The translations under genes and the position numbers were made by a program. Below, in pieces: positions 32,123-40,986 of a stretch of 64,000 nt of DNA; position 1 is the first letter of the stretch, and every line of letters begins with the position of its first letter. The notes beneath the pieces were generated by a model that was not told the DNA's origin, searched no databases, and was given only the letters and a program-made list of their open reading frames with translations. This DNA comes from Prevotella sp. UBA2725 (lineage in GTDB: Bacteria > Bacteroidota > Bacteroidia > Bacteroidales > Bacteroidaceae), in NCBI GenBank assembly GCA_002353825.1, contig DEKJ01000016.1:940-64939 (forward strand), read 5' to 3'.

Positions 32123-34434
32123 ATGAATGAGGTTGGGAACATAGATGCTTTGCTCCGAAGGATTGAAGAGCTATCTAAAGAGAATGAGAGGCTGAAAGGT
32201 TTACTTTCAGCCCATGGGATAAGCTATGTTCAAAAGCAAGAAAAGAGGACCGATGATAAATGTGAGCTTATCCAGACTAAGTCAAATGAGAAAACTGCCA
32301 AATATATTCTTACACCGCAACAAAAGATAAGTTTGTTTCGAAGCTTGTTTAAAGGTCGTGAAGATGTATTTGCACGGAGATGGCATAGCATTAAGACTGG
32401 TAAGAGTGGCTATCAGCCTGTTTGCATGAACGAATGGACTCCACTGTGTGACAAGAAAAAATACAAATGTGCGGAATGCCCCAACCGAAAGTTTTCTGAG
32501 CTGACAGATGATGATATTTATCGACACTTGGCAGGAAAGAATGAATACGGTTGTGATGTTATCGGGGCTTATGCCATTCTTCAAGACGATACTTGCAATT
32601 TTCTTTGTGCAGACTTTGACGATAAGAATTGTGAACATGGATACCAAAGCGATGTATTGGCTTATACAAGTGTGTGCAAGGAATGGGGCATACCATGCAC
32701 CTATCTACTTATAACGTACCACGTATCATTTCTTGCGCTGAGATAACAGACGATTATCTTGGACTGCCCCGTGGTTGTGAGGATGCTGTTGAAGAGTTTT
32801 TTGATGATAATGCTGTTACTGTAAGCATCGAAGACAAAACAAATCATGGCTGTGATATAGATGTTTGCTTCAAAGGGACTCTAAAAGATGAGCAGGAAGA
32901 GGCTGTGCGTCAATTAATGATGAACGACAACGGTGTCCTTCATGCAACGACTGCTTTTGGAAAGACTGTAACGGCTATAGGCCTGATAGCCAGACGCAAA
33001 GTCAATACGCTTATCTTAGTACATAATAAAGCCTTGGCAAAGCAATGGAAAGAGCATCTCGAGGAATTTCTGCAAATCAATTGCGTCCCAAAGGAGGAAG
33101 AGCACAACCGTAGTCGAAAGAAAAGATTCTCTCCAGTAGGCATGTTATATACTGGAGAGAATTCTCTGCATGGTATAGTAGATATAGCCTTGCTGCAATC
33201 ATGCGTATCGGATAATGAAGTTAAGACGTTTGTGCGCAATTACGGAATGGTGATTGTTGATGAATGTCATCATGTCTCAGCTGCAAACTTTGAGCAGATC
33301 TTGAAATACGTCAATGCTCGTTATGTTTACGGGTTGACTGCGACTCCTACGAGGAAAGATGGTCACCACCCAATAATCTTTATGCAATGTGGAGCTATAA
33401 GGTACACGGCTGATGCTAAAGCACAAATGGCAAAGCAGAACTTTAGGCGGGCATTGATTCCACGCTTTACATCTTTCAGACCCTTGACCGATGATAAGCA
33501 ATCTTATCCTCAGATACTGCATGATCTTTCTGAGGATAAACTTAGAAATCAGCTAATCATCAGTGATGTTGTTGGTGTCTTGAAAGAAGGCCGTACACCA
33601 ATTATCGTTTCCAAACTTGTTGAGCATGTTTCTGCTTTAGCTGATATGCTTAAGCCCTTCTGTCGGAACATTATCACGATGACGGGTTCTGCTCCAACCA
33701 AAGAAAAGCGGGAAGCAGAGGAAAGACTGAAAACAATATCAAAGGATGAGCCATTGGTTATAGTAGCTTCAATAAGTTACATTGGTGAAGGCTTTGACCT
33801 GCCTCGCCTCGATACGTTGTTTCTTGCTTTACCCGTATCCTACAAAAATCTTGTAGCCCAGTACACCGGTCGGTTACATCGAAATTATGAAGGAAAGAAA
33901 GAGGTAAGAGTGTACGATTACGTAGATCTGCATCAACCAATGTGTGAAACGATGTATAAGCGAAGGCTTCGTGGATATGCAGCCGTAGGTTACAAAATTG
34001 AGAATGCCATCAATGATAACCCACAAAAGGACTCGTTACACATTATATATAATAGTGAAAACTTTGAGTCAACGTTCTTACAGGATATAGACAGTGCAAA
34101 GTCGTCTATCATTCTTTCTTGCCCAATCATCAGAATCTATCATCGGCATGAAATCATTGATCACCTCGCCCGTGCATCAGCAAGAGGTGTGAATATACAG
34201 GTATTCGTTCATAAATGTGGATATGATGAAGATAAGCTGAAGGAACTGGGTATTAATGTCGTCATGAAGGATTCCCTGTCTCTTCAATGTGCAGTCATCG
34301 ATAAGTCTCTCTATTGGTATGGCGACGTTAATATCCTCGGATTTCACGCGTCAGACAGTAGCATCATTAGGATGGATGACGTAGAAGTAGCAGGCCGATT
34401 TCTAGATATAATTTATGGAGAGAAAGGAAAGTAG
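32123..34434 (+). pseudogene. TOTE-type primase-helicase-PLD gene, disrupted by an internal deletion
   Basis: Two overlapping frames make up one gene. The first (32123-32746) has a coiled-coil start, then the N-terminal part of the archaeo-eukaryotic primase domain found in TOTE conflict systems, with a Cys cluster (CDKKKYKCAECPNRKF) and the primase-type DFDD (FLCADFDDK, near residue 172). It breaks after GIPCTYL. The second (32674-34434) resumes at LSTYNVPRIISC and carries a superfamily 2 helicase (TAFGKTVTA, VDECHH, GLTATPTRKDG, QYTGRLHR) and a C-terminal PLD-like domain. The section between primase and helicase, a few hundred residues in intact relatives as I remember them, is missing and the frame shifts at about 32708. 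A partial helicase product is conceivable. Confidence 0.8.
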
Positions 34435-34633
34435 AATGTAAACGTAGCTCTGTATGTATTTTACCTAGTGCATTATAAGTCTGTTTTTGGCAATAGGCAG
34501 TTGTGTGACTCGTGTATGTTGGCTATGTGCACTATGTTAACTCGTGTGGGAACTATAGAAGAATGGATTAAAAAGTATATTTTAGCTCCGTGTACTGTAA
34601 CATTCTAATGATTAGACATTTATAGTCATTTTA
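34435..34633. other. Intergenic, no gene seen
   Basis: AT-rich sequence between the TOTE pseudogene and the excisionase remnant. No promoter box, hairpin or open frame stands out. Confidence 0.6.
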
Positions 34634-34732
34634 CGTTACATCCCGTTCTCTCAGTTCGGACGTAAGATCTACATCAAGCGCTCCGATCTCCATGCCTTCA
34701 TGGAGAAGAACTACATTGCATCTATCGTATAG
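34634..34732 (+). pseudogene. Excisionase/MerR-like helix-turn-helix protein, C-terminal remnant
   Basis: The frame encodes RYIPFSQFGRKIYIKRSDLH followed by 12 more residues and TAG. This is the C-terminal half of the small DNA-binding proteins of the excisionase family encoded by Bacteroidetes mobile elements. The N-terminal half is absent and there is no start codon. It supports a mobile-element origin for the island. Confidence 0.75.
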
Positions 34733-35215
34733 GCATATTGGAACTGTAGTCCCTGTGCATCACGGCATTGAGCAGCAACTCTCGTATGGCTTCCTTCGGA
34801 TAGTTGACCACTTGCTCTTTACGGAAGGCAGTGACAGGCACAGGCCGAGTAGTTACCACTGAGTTCTCAGTGAAGGTGTCGAGTTTTGGCAGCATATCGA
34901 AGAGGCATGTACTGAATGCGCGCTCATTGAGTATATCTGACGCTTTGTCAGTGCCGGCAAACTTAACGTATTGAACGTAGGCTTCCGGTATGAAAGTCTT
35001 TGGGCGGATGCCAAAGAGTATGACAGCTGCATTGGTCGGGCAATGATTCTCCATGTCATAGAGATCGACGGATGCCATCTGTTCTTCCAAGCTGCGATGA
35101 TCCTGTGCCAGCACATCTGCATCCACGGCTTGAGGAAGATAGCCGTTGCGCACCATATATATTGCTGGTATTCACTTGGAGTCTGTCTTGGCAGCAGGTG
35201 CCAGACATCCTTCAA
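34722..35215 (-). pseudogene. Second AlbA_2/RecG-like ATP-binding protein, remnant
   Basis: The leftward frames encode parts of an AlbA_2-type protein. One frame carries KDVWHLLPRQTPSEYQQYI, and a shift leads to the frame starting MVRNGYLPQ that contains AIRELLLNAVMHRDYSSNMPI. The GHKL-like sequence ELLLNAVMHRDYSS is the family hallmark, but the protein ends right after it, so the C-terminal domain is lost, and the N-terminal domain is missing too. It abuts the excisionase remnant (a ten-base overlap of the open frames), marking a deletion junction. Confidence 0.75.
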
Positions 35216-35338
35216 TACACGGCGGATACCAGAGAATCATAGACAGGGAATCGGAATAAAAAAGTCATTGTAGGAATGGGGGATTTTGCTGATCCTGCGT
35301 CATAGGGGTAGTAACATCAATAAAATACAAACAAAAAA

Positions 35339-35569
35339 ATGAAAAGAGTTATTTTACTATTATGGAACTCGACGAAAGATTTCGATAAGGGCTCATATCA
35401 TATTGATGCATTCAAGCGCTTCGATTATGGACTCGTGGGCGGCATTGATTTCCGCTTTGCAAATCATTATTCAGTATCCGCAAACTACAAACTTGGTTTA
35501 AAGGATCAACAGACACAGTATAATCTGAAAAGCAACTCCTTGAATCTGTCTGTTGGATATATCTGGTAA
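35339..35569 (+). pseudogene. Outer-membrane beta-barrel remnant with internal deletion
   Basis: A 76-codon frame starts like a signal peptide (MKRVILLLW) and passes directly into the last four strands of a PorT-like barrel (GLVGGIDFRFANHYSVSANYKLGL...LNLSVGYIW). The signal is cut after eight residues and there is no cleavage site, so an in-frame deletion removed most of the gene. It retains an ATG and a normal end but cannot encode a working barrel. Confidence 0.78.
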
Positions 35570-35690
35570 GCCAATCAAAGCCTCTCAAAGTAGAGCATTC
35601 AAGATCCTCTCTTATGACAGACTACTGTAATAGGAGAGGACATATGGTAGGCAGTCCACTTCACTGAAAGAAAGTTTGTAGTAACCTATC

Positions 35691-38024
35691 TTACAACCTC
35701 GCCTTCTCCTCATTACCGGCACCTGTTCCCTTATACTTGCTCTTGCCCGAAGCATTGAAATTGTAAGACGCGGAGATACCTATGCACCTTGTATATCCGT
35801 ATGCATCTTTAGACATCGTAGCCACACTGTAATAACCTGTCCAACGCTCACGCTGCTGCTTGAAGATATCATTGGCGTAGATGGCTAAGGTCAGCGACTT
35901 CTTAAACAGATCTTTCTGCAACCGGAGATTGACACTGAACGAATGCTGGTTTCTGGTAAAGCCATAGTCATAATCAGACCGATACCTCAAATAAAGCATC
36001 GCCTTACAGGTCTCGTCAATAATAAACCAGTTGCGGAAATCCATCTTCCATAACGGCTTTTCCAAATCTTTTGATACCCCATAAGCCTTCGTATCGAAGA
36101 TCTGCTGCCAATAGCCTAAACGAAGACTTGGCCTGTAGAAGCCGAACTTAGGCGATAGGGTCACAGAAGCATAGACAGACTGTTGCTTGTCAAAGTTCTT
36201 GTTTCTCCAGATGGTAATCTCAGAGCCTTCCTGATATAGATCTGCAAAGTTAAACTGTGCATCCTTGCCATATTCGTATCCTGCAGAAAGGTTGAGCCAT
36301 GAATAAGTGAAGAGCAGATCTATGTCGTGCATGATTGTGGGCTGTAGCAATGGGTTGCCACCCTCATATTCGTAGCGGTTATCATATTGCACATTGGAGC
36401 TCAGCGATTGATAGCTGGGTCGGCTTATATGCTTCTGATAGCTGAGTTGTGCCTCTGCTTCTCCATGATGCCATCCGATAGATACATTGGGAAACCATTC
36501 ATTGTAATCCCGACTCTGCTCCGGCTGAAACTCCCCGAATGAATAATAATGTGATTTCACATTCTCATAACGGAGCCCAGCGTCAATGCTGAAATCACCC
36601 AAGGGAAAATTGTATTCAACAAATGCAGCTGTATTGTTCTCACGTATCTCGTCGTTCGATGATTGGAGTATCTTCTCCAAATTGTTGTAAAGACCATGCG
36701 TGTTGGTATGCGACACTTCACTTCCAAGGTTTAGCGATCCTTTCCAGACCGGATAAGTAAGAATAAGTTTCCCTGCCAACATCTTGTTCCTGTTGGTATT
36801 ATCCGTATTGATGACACGATCACCCAACTCTTCACTGGTTTCATTGGACACTTCACTTCGGGAGGACTTCTTCCACACCCATGTACCGTTAAAGTCAATG
36901 CCAAGTTTCCCAACAGAGCCCGTATAATATAGGTCAGCCTCATGCTGTGGATTTTCATTGCCAAGAATCTTCATCCGCTGGTCCACATAGCCCTCCAAAG
37001 TTCCGTTTCTCGTGATGGTCTGCTGCGTATTGGCATGCCCTACCTCGTAGATGGAGCCGTCGAGCTTATAAGACAGGCCGATGGAGTTGTTCTTGTCAAT
37101 GTCATAACTTGCTCCGATCTTGCCCCCGATGGTAGTATTCCAAACGGCGCTTGGGCACACCTGCAAGATATTGATATTGTTGCCGTTGCTTTGAATCTCA
37201 TCATTGATTGATCCATCCTCCGCACTGTAGTCATTAGCGAATGACAGCGCCCCGGTCACCTCAAGCCCTCCTGTCTGATATTTTACGGAAGCATCATCAT
37301 AGGTAGTCCATTTCCGGGCATACTCTTCCCGACTGAAGGCCGTCACACCGAGACCGTCGTCCGTATTTTTAATTGTTCTGATACGGATAACCGACGTAAC
37401 TTCTGCATTGTATTTAGCTCCAGGCGATGTGATGATGTCTATACTTTTTATCTCATTCGATTTCAAGTATTTGAGTTCGTTGGCATTCTGCACCTTTCGG
37501 TTGTTGATGTATATCTCGGGCTTACCTTTAGCAAAGACCGTGAAGTTACCGTTGCTCCCCTCTACATCCGGAAGCAAGGAGATAACGTCGTTGGCCGTTC
37601 CCACATCTTTCAGCATGGAGTTGCGGATATCAACGTTCAATCCGCCGGCTACTGCTCTATACTGTGGCAATGAGCCTTTCACAACGACCTCATTGATTGA
37701 CTTCACAAGCTCGTCCAAACAGATGTCTACGCTATTATTACTATTATTACTGTTTAGTGGTATCAACTTAGTCTCATATCCTATGCTCGACACTTTCAAT
37801 TTCAATAAGTTTCCATTGCCGTTAGCCTCCAAAGAAAAGGAGCCATCATTCTTGGTCACAGTTCCTGCTATGAAAGAGGAATCCTTGGCGTTGAGCAACA
37901 TGACATTGGCAAAAGGGATAGGATTATTCTTCGTATCCATCACCTTACCCGTCACTTGCTGGGCATGGACTAACACAACGAACTGTAACAACAAGCAGAT
38001 CAGAAATATCTGTCTCATAGACAT
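35691..38024 (-). CDS. TonB-type outer-membrane receptor (OMP_b-brl_3 family)
   Basis: A 777-residue outer-membrane protein. A signal peptide (residues 1-21, ending VHAQ) precedes a carboxypeptidase-regulatory-like domain (VTGKVMDTKNNPIPFANVML). A plug-like domain follows (VISLLPDVEGSNGNFTVFAKGKPEIYINN...KSIDIITSPGAKY), then a 14-3-3-free, strand-rich barrel of about 550 residues. The C-terminus SKYKGTGAGNEEKARL is almost the same as that of the receptor at 41646. It lacks an STN domain and has no sigma factor beside it. A leftward TAACTTTG box lies at 38051-38058. The ligand is unknown. Confidence 0.88.
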   Translation of the reverse strand: MSMRQIFLICLLLQFVVLVHAQQVTGKVMDTKNNPIPFANVMLLNAKDSSFIAGTVTKNDGSFSLEANGNGNLLKLKVSSIGYETKLIPLNSNNSNNSVDICLDELVKSINEVVVKGSLPQYRAVAGGLNVDIRNSMLKDVGTANDVISLLPDVEGSNGNFTVFAKGKPEIYINNRKVQNANELKYLKSNEIKSIDIITSPGAKYNAEVTSVIRIRTIKNTDDGLGVTAFSREEYARKWTTYDDASVKYQTGGLEVTGALSFANDYSAEDGSINDEIQSNGNNINILQVCPSAVWNTTIGGKIGASYDIDKNNSIGLSYKLDGSIYEVGHANTQQTITRNGTLEGYVDQRMKILGNENPQHEADLYYTGSVGKLGIDFNGTWVWKKSSRSEVSNETSEELGDRVINTDNTNRNKMLAGKLILTYPVWKGSLNLGSEVSHTNTHGLYNNLEKILQSSNDEIRENNTAAFVEYNFPLGDFSIDAGLRYENVKSHYYSFGEFQPEQSRDYNEWFPNVSIGWHHGEAEAQLSYQKHISRPSYQSLSSNVQYDNRYEYEGGNPLLQPTIMHDIDLLFTYSWLNLSAGYEYGKDAQFNFADLYQEGSEITIWRNKNFDKQQSVYASVTLSPKFGFYRPSLRLGYWQQIFDTKAYGVSKDLEKPLWKMDFRNWFIIDETCKAMLYLRYRSDYDYGFTRNQHSFSVNLRLQKDLFKKSLTLAIYANDIFKQQRERWTGYYSVATMSKDAYGYTRCIGISASYNFNASGKSKYKGTGAGNEEKARL

Positions 38025-38162
38025 TGTCTCTTAGCAATCAATTTGTTTTGCAAAGTTATAAAAAAATAAACTAATGTGATAGAAGATAAGGTAGAAAATG
38101 GCTTTGCATCATCGCCAAATATATATCTTATCCTTTTCGGATAATCTTTTTTGGATAATTGT

Positions 38163-38193
38163 TTTGCAATATGAGAACTAAATGTTACCTTTG
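38163..38193 (+). promoter_or_regulatory. Promoter of the ATPase at 38210
   Basis: TTTG (38163-38166), 19 bases, TACCTTTG (38186-38193), 16 bases before the ATG at 38210. This excludes the earlier in-frame Met at 38159. Confidence 0.75.
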
Positions 38194-38209
38194 TACAAAA
38201 GATAGCATT

Positions 38210-39322
38210 ATGATAGAGAATCCGTTTATTACTTATGGGTATGAGTCATCCGAGTATTTCTGTGACAGGGTCACGGAAACGCATGATCTTACAACTTTGC
38301 TTCTCAATGGCAATAACGTTGCATTGATCTCACCCCGCCGAATGGGAAAGACCGGGCTTTTGCGTCATTGCTTTGCACAGCAAAAATTGAAAGACAATTA
38401 TTACACCTTCCTCATCGATATTTACGCAACCAAGAATCTACAGGATATGGTTTATCGCATGGGTGAAAATATCGTCAAGCGGCTAAAACCCAAGGGACGT
38501 GCAGCAATAGACAAATTTCTGCAAATAGTGTCTTCCTTACGAACAGGTATTTCCTTTGACGGTCAAGGCAATGCAAGTTGGAACGTAGATGTAGGCGACA
38601 TCAAGTCCCCCGCCTTTACATTGGATGAGATATTCAGCTATTTACAGTCAGCCGGCAAACATTGCATTGTTGCTATTGACGAGTTTCAGTCTATCAATGA
38701 CTATCCGGAAGACAACATAGAGGCCTTGATGCGTACCTATGTACAGCAATGTCGTAATGCTGTGTTTGTCTTCTCGGGGTCGCAACGTACGTTGATGAGC
38801 GAGATGTTCACTTCTCCGGCACGACCATTCTATCAGAGCGTGTCACTGATGTTCTTGAAGCCCGTACCATTGAATGAATACGAAAAGTTTGCCGACAGGC
38901 TCTTCAGGGAAAGAGGCAAAGCGATAGATGCCGGAGTGGTGAGCACAATCTACCAACGCTTTGACGGTGTGACATGGTATCTTCAGAAGGTGCTCAATCA
39001 ATTGTTTGCTACCACAGACCATGCTACCGTTGAAAGTGTTAGCAATGCCGTAAATCAAATCATAGGACAAAACGAAGAAGCATACAAAGACACCCTTTAC
39101 CAATTGACTATACGCCAGCGTGACCTCCTTGTGGCTATTGGCAAAGAAGAGAAAGCTCAAAAGATAACGGGCTCGGCGTTTATCAAAAGATACCACTTAG
39201 GTACGTCGAGCAGTGTTCAGAAAGCAGCCCAAGCATTGTTGAGCAAACAACTCATCACCCATAATCAAGGCATATACGAGGTATACGACAAGTTTATGGG
39301 TGAGTGGATGAAAGAGGAATAA
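38210..39322 (+). CDS. AAA ATPase of the archaeal-type/bacterial ATPase_2 family
   Basis: A 370-residue protein beginning MIENPFITYGYESSEYFCDR, the standard start of this Bacteroidales family. Walker A is SPRRMGKTG (about residues 42-50), Walker B IVAIDEFQSI (near 150) and sensor-1 VFVFSGSQRTLM. A winged helix forms the C-terminus (ITGSAFIKRYHLGTSSSVQKAAQALLSKQLI). Unlike the protein at 9348 it has no nuclease-like domain. Function unknown. It stands alone between the receptor gene (divergent) and doxX (convergent). Confidence 0.85.
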   Translation: MIENPFITYGYESSEYFCDRVTETHDLTTLLLNGNNVALISPRRMGKTGLLRHCFAQQKLKDNYYTFLIDIYATKNLQDMVYRMGENIVKRLKPKGRAAIDKFLQIVSSLRTGISFDGQGNASWNVDVGDIKSPAFTLDEIFSYLQSAGKHCIVAIDEFQSINDYPEDNIEALMRTYVQQCRNAVFVFSGSQRTLMSEMFTSPARPFYQSVSLMFLKPVPLNEYEKFADRLFRERGKAIDAGVVSTIYQRFDGVTWYLQKVLNQLFATTDHATVESVSNAVNQIIGQNEEAYKDTLYQLTIRQRDLLVAIGKEEKAQKITGSAFIKRYHLGTSSSVQKAAQALLSKQLITHNQGIYEVYDKFMGEWMKEE

Positions 39323-39324
39323 AC

Positions 39325-39341
39325 GCGGCCGCGAGGGCCGC
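39325..39341. terminator. Short GC hairpin between convergent genes
   Basis: GCGGCC (39325-39330) pairs with GGCCGC (39336-39341). It lies between the ATPase stop and the doxX stop and could end transcription from both sides. There is no T-run. Confidence 0.45.
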
Positions 39342-39353
39342 CTCTACATAAAA

Positions 39354-39776
39354 TTAGCTGAACAGGTTTCCCTTCGTGATGGCATACTTGCCGCCACCCG
39401 TGAAGCAGAGGGCGAGGGCTCCGAGGAGGAACAGCAGGGGATCCTCGATAGCCAGACCACCCGTTGCGGGGTCAAGACTGAAGATCATGGAACCATGCGC
39501 CATAAGGATCGCCACAAGCATGTTGCCGACGACGACAGCCGAGGCAGCACGCGTCCACAGACCGACAAGGATGAAGGCTGCACCGACGAGCTCAGCCAAG
39601 AGGCAGCCGTAAGCGATGAAGCCGGGCAAGCCTAAGCCAGCTAACAAGCCCTCGATGAAGCCGACGCCATGCAGCAGTTTAGCAACACCGTGGAAGAGCA
39701 ACAGTCCACCGATACTTATTCTCAACACAAGCAACCCTAAGTCCTGGTTGCGAAGGAAGTCCTTTTCTAATTTCAT
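39354..39776 (-). CDS. DoxX family membrane protein
   Basis: A 140-residue inner-membrane protein with four hydrophobic helices. The DoxX signature LRISIGGLLLFHGVAKLLHGVGFIEG is at residues 18-43, and a second conserved helix carries AELVGAAFILVGLWTRAAS. The family is often connected with quinone or redox metabolism, but the precise role is unknown. A single gene. A 22-bp array begins 222 bases upstream of its start. Confidence 0.85.
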   Translation of the reverse strand: MKLEKDFLRNQDLGLLVLRISIGGLLLFHGVAKLLHGVGFIEGLLAGLGLPGFIAYGCLLAELVGAAFILVGLWTRAASAVVVGNMLVAILMAHGSMIFSLDPATGGLAIEDPLLFLLGALALCFTGGGKYAITKGNLFS

Positions 39777-39997
39777 AATCTCTGAGTATTTATTGTTATC
39801 GATTACAAAGGTATTGTAATTATTTCAATTACACAAGTACTTACCAAGAAATCGCTTAGTTACCTTGAGGTTAGTATTGCGGAAACACTCGCATGAGAAA
39901 AGAAACATTAATATTCATTAACTTCAATCTTGCTGCATTAGAAGGTTTTTTATACCTTTGTCATGACTTTAAGCAGCTGCGATTCAATGCAAATGCT

Positions 39998-40107
39998 ATC
40001 GGCTGGCACGTGGCGACCAATCGGCTGGCACGTGGCGACCAATTGGCTGACACGTGACGAACAATTGGCTGGCACGTGGCAAACAATTGGCTGACACGTG
40101 ACGAACA
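39998..40107. repeat. 22-bp tandem repeat array C
   Basis: Five exact 22-base units start at 39998, 40020, 40042, 40064 and 40086. The type is ATTGGCTGACACGTGACGAA plus CA, with the palindrome CACGTG at the centre. Differences between units are paired around CACGTG (GGCACGTGGC or GACACGTGAC). Confidence 0.92.
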
Positions 40108-40143
40108 ATGAAAAAAGGCTTTTTAGGTTGATGGGTTCACGCA

Positions 40144-40400
40144 ACCTCGAAGAGGTTGAAATAGGTTAACCCCACGTGAGGCGTAGCCGAAACGTGGGGT
40201 GGCGAATAGGGCGAATGACTTGAATACCGGCCTCGAAGAGGGCGAACATGGTTTAAACACCTATTACCTATAACCAGCATCTTGCCCATGTTCGCCCTCT
40301 TCGAGGCCGACAGGTCAGGGTAAATCGCCCGAACCGAACCCCAGGTTGCGTCGCTGCGCTCCTTACCTGGGGCTAACCGTGTTCAACCTCTTCGAGGTTG
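40144..40400. repeat. Composite dispersed hairpin repeat
   Basis: Contains AACCTCGAAGAGGTT, a CCCCACGT/ACGTGGGG hairpin (40170-40199), a perfect 24-bp inverted pair (40228-40251 with 40286-40309) built on CCTCGAAGAGGGCGAACATG, and a CCCCAGGT/ACCTGGGG hairpin (40339-40372) followed by CTAACCGTGTT and another CCTCTTCGAGG. It is a mirror-symmetric composite, like the copy at 11.3 kb. Confidence 0.88.
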
Positions 40401-40458
40401 TTCCTCTAAATCAATTCAATAAGCTGAACCAAAAAAAATGTATTCATAGGTTAGCATT

Positions 40459-40466
40459 TAGCTTTG
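40459..40466 (+). promoter_or_regulatory. Possible -7 box of the ECF sigma operon
   Basis: TAGCTTTG lies 28 bases before the start codon at 40495. No convincing -33 element is visible. Confidence 0.45.
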
Positions 40467-40494
40467 CTCAGTGATATAGATAATAAAAGACGAG

Positions 40495-40986
40495 ATGAAA
40501 AAGACAGAAATAGAACACTTGTTCCGGCGCTACTATGTCGACATGTATCGGCGGGCGCGGGCGCTGCTCTACGACGAGCAGGAGAGCGAGGATGTTGTGA
40601 GCGACATCTTCGAGAACCTGTTGCATGCCGATATCTTGCCTCCTGCCGATGATGAACGGCAGCTGAAAGGCTATCTGCTCGCTGCCGTGCGCAACGAGAG
40701 TTTGAAACGTATCCGGCTCAAGTCGAACCGCGAGCGGCTCCTCGGTCTCTATGCGCAAGAGAAAGAGGAAGGCGATGCCGGAGACAAAGAAGATCAGTTG
40801 CAACAGCTGCTCTCCATCGCCCGGCAGCAGCTTTCCGAGCAGGAGCTGCACATCTTCCACATGCGGTTCATCGATGACATGAGCTACGAGGCTATCGGCA
40901 CCGAGCTTGGCATCAGTCGTGTCGCAGTTTGGAAACATCTGTCGCATCTTGTGAAAGTGATTAAAGATAAAACGTGTGACCTATGA
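40495..40986 (+). CDS. ECF RNA polymerase sigma factor
   Basis: A 163-residue sigma-70 family protein with region 2 (FRRYYVDMYRRARALLYDEQESEDVVSDIF, residues 10-39) and region 4 (LSEQELHIFHMRFIDDMSYEAIGTELGISRVAVWKHLSHL, residues 120-160). It belongs to the Bacteroidetes FecI-like ECF group. It overlaps the anti-sigma gene by four bases, and the receptor gene follows, a complete cell-surface signalling operon. It is expected to transcribe target genes when the receptor signals. Confidence 0.93.
   Translation: MKKTEIEHLFRRYYVDMYRRARALLYDEQESEDVVSDIFENLLHADILPPADDERQLKGYLLAAVRNESLKRIRLKSNRERLLGLYAQEKEEGDAGDKEDQLQQLLSIARQQLSEQELHIFHMRFIDDMSYEAIGTELGISRVAVWKHLSHLVKVIKDKTCDL

Noticed and set aside
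28262..35690. Direct repeat of the tRNA-Leu 3' end as an att site
   Set aside because: I looked for GGTTCGAGCCCGAGTCTGGG downstream to 35.7 kb and did not find it. The right boundary may have been deleted.
39998..40107. 22-bp arrays as CRISPR
   Set aside because: Units are directly adjacent with no spacers, the unit is too short, and no cas gene is present in the window.
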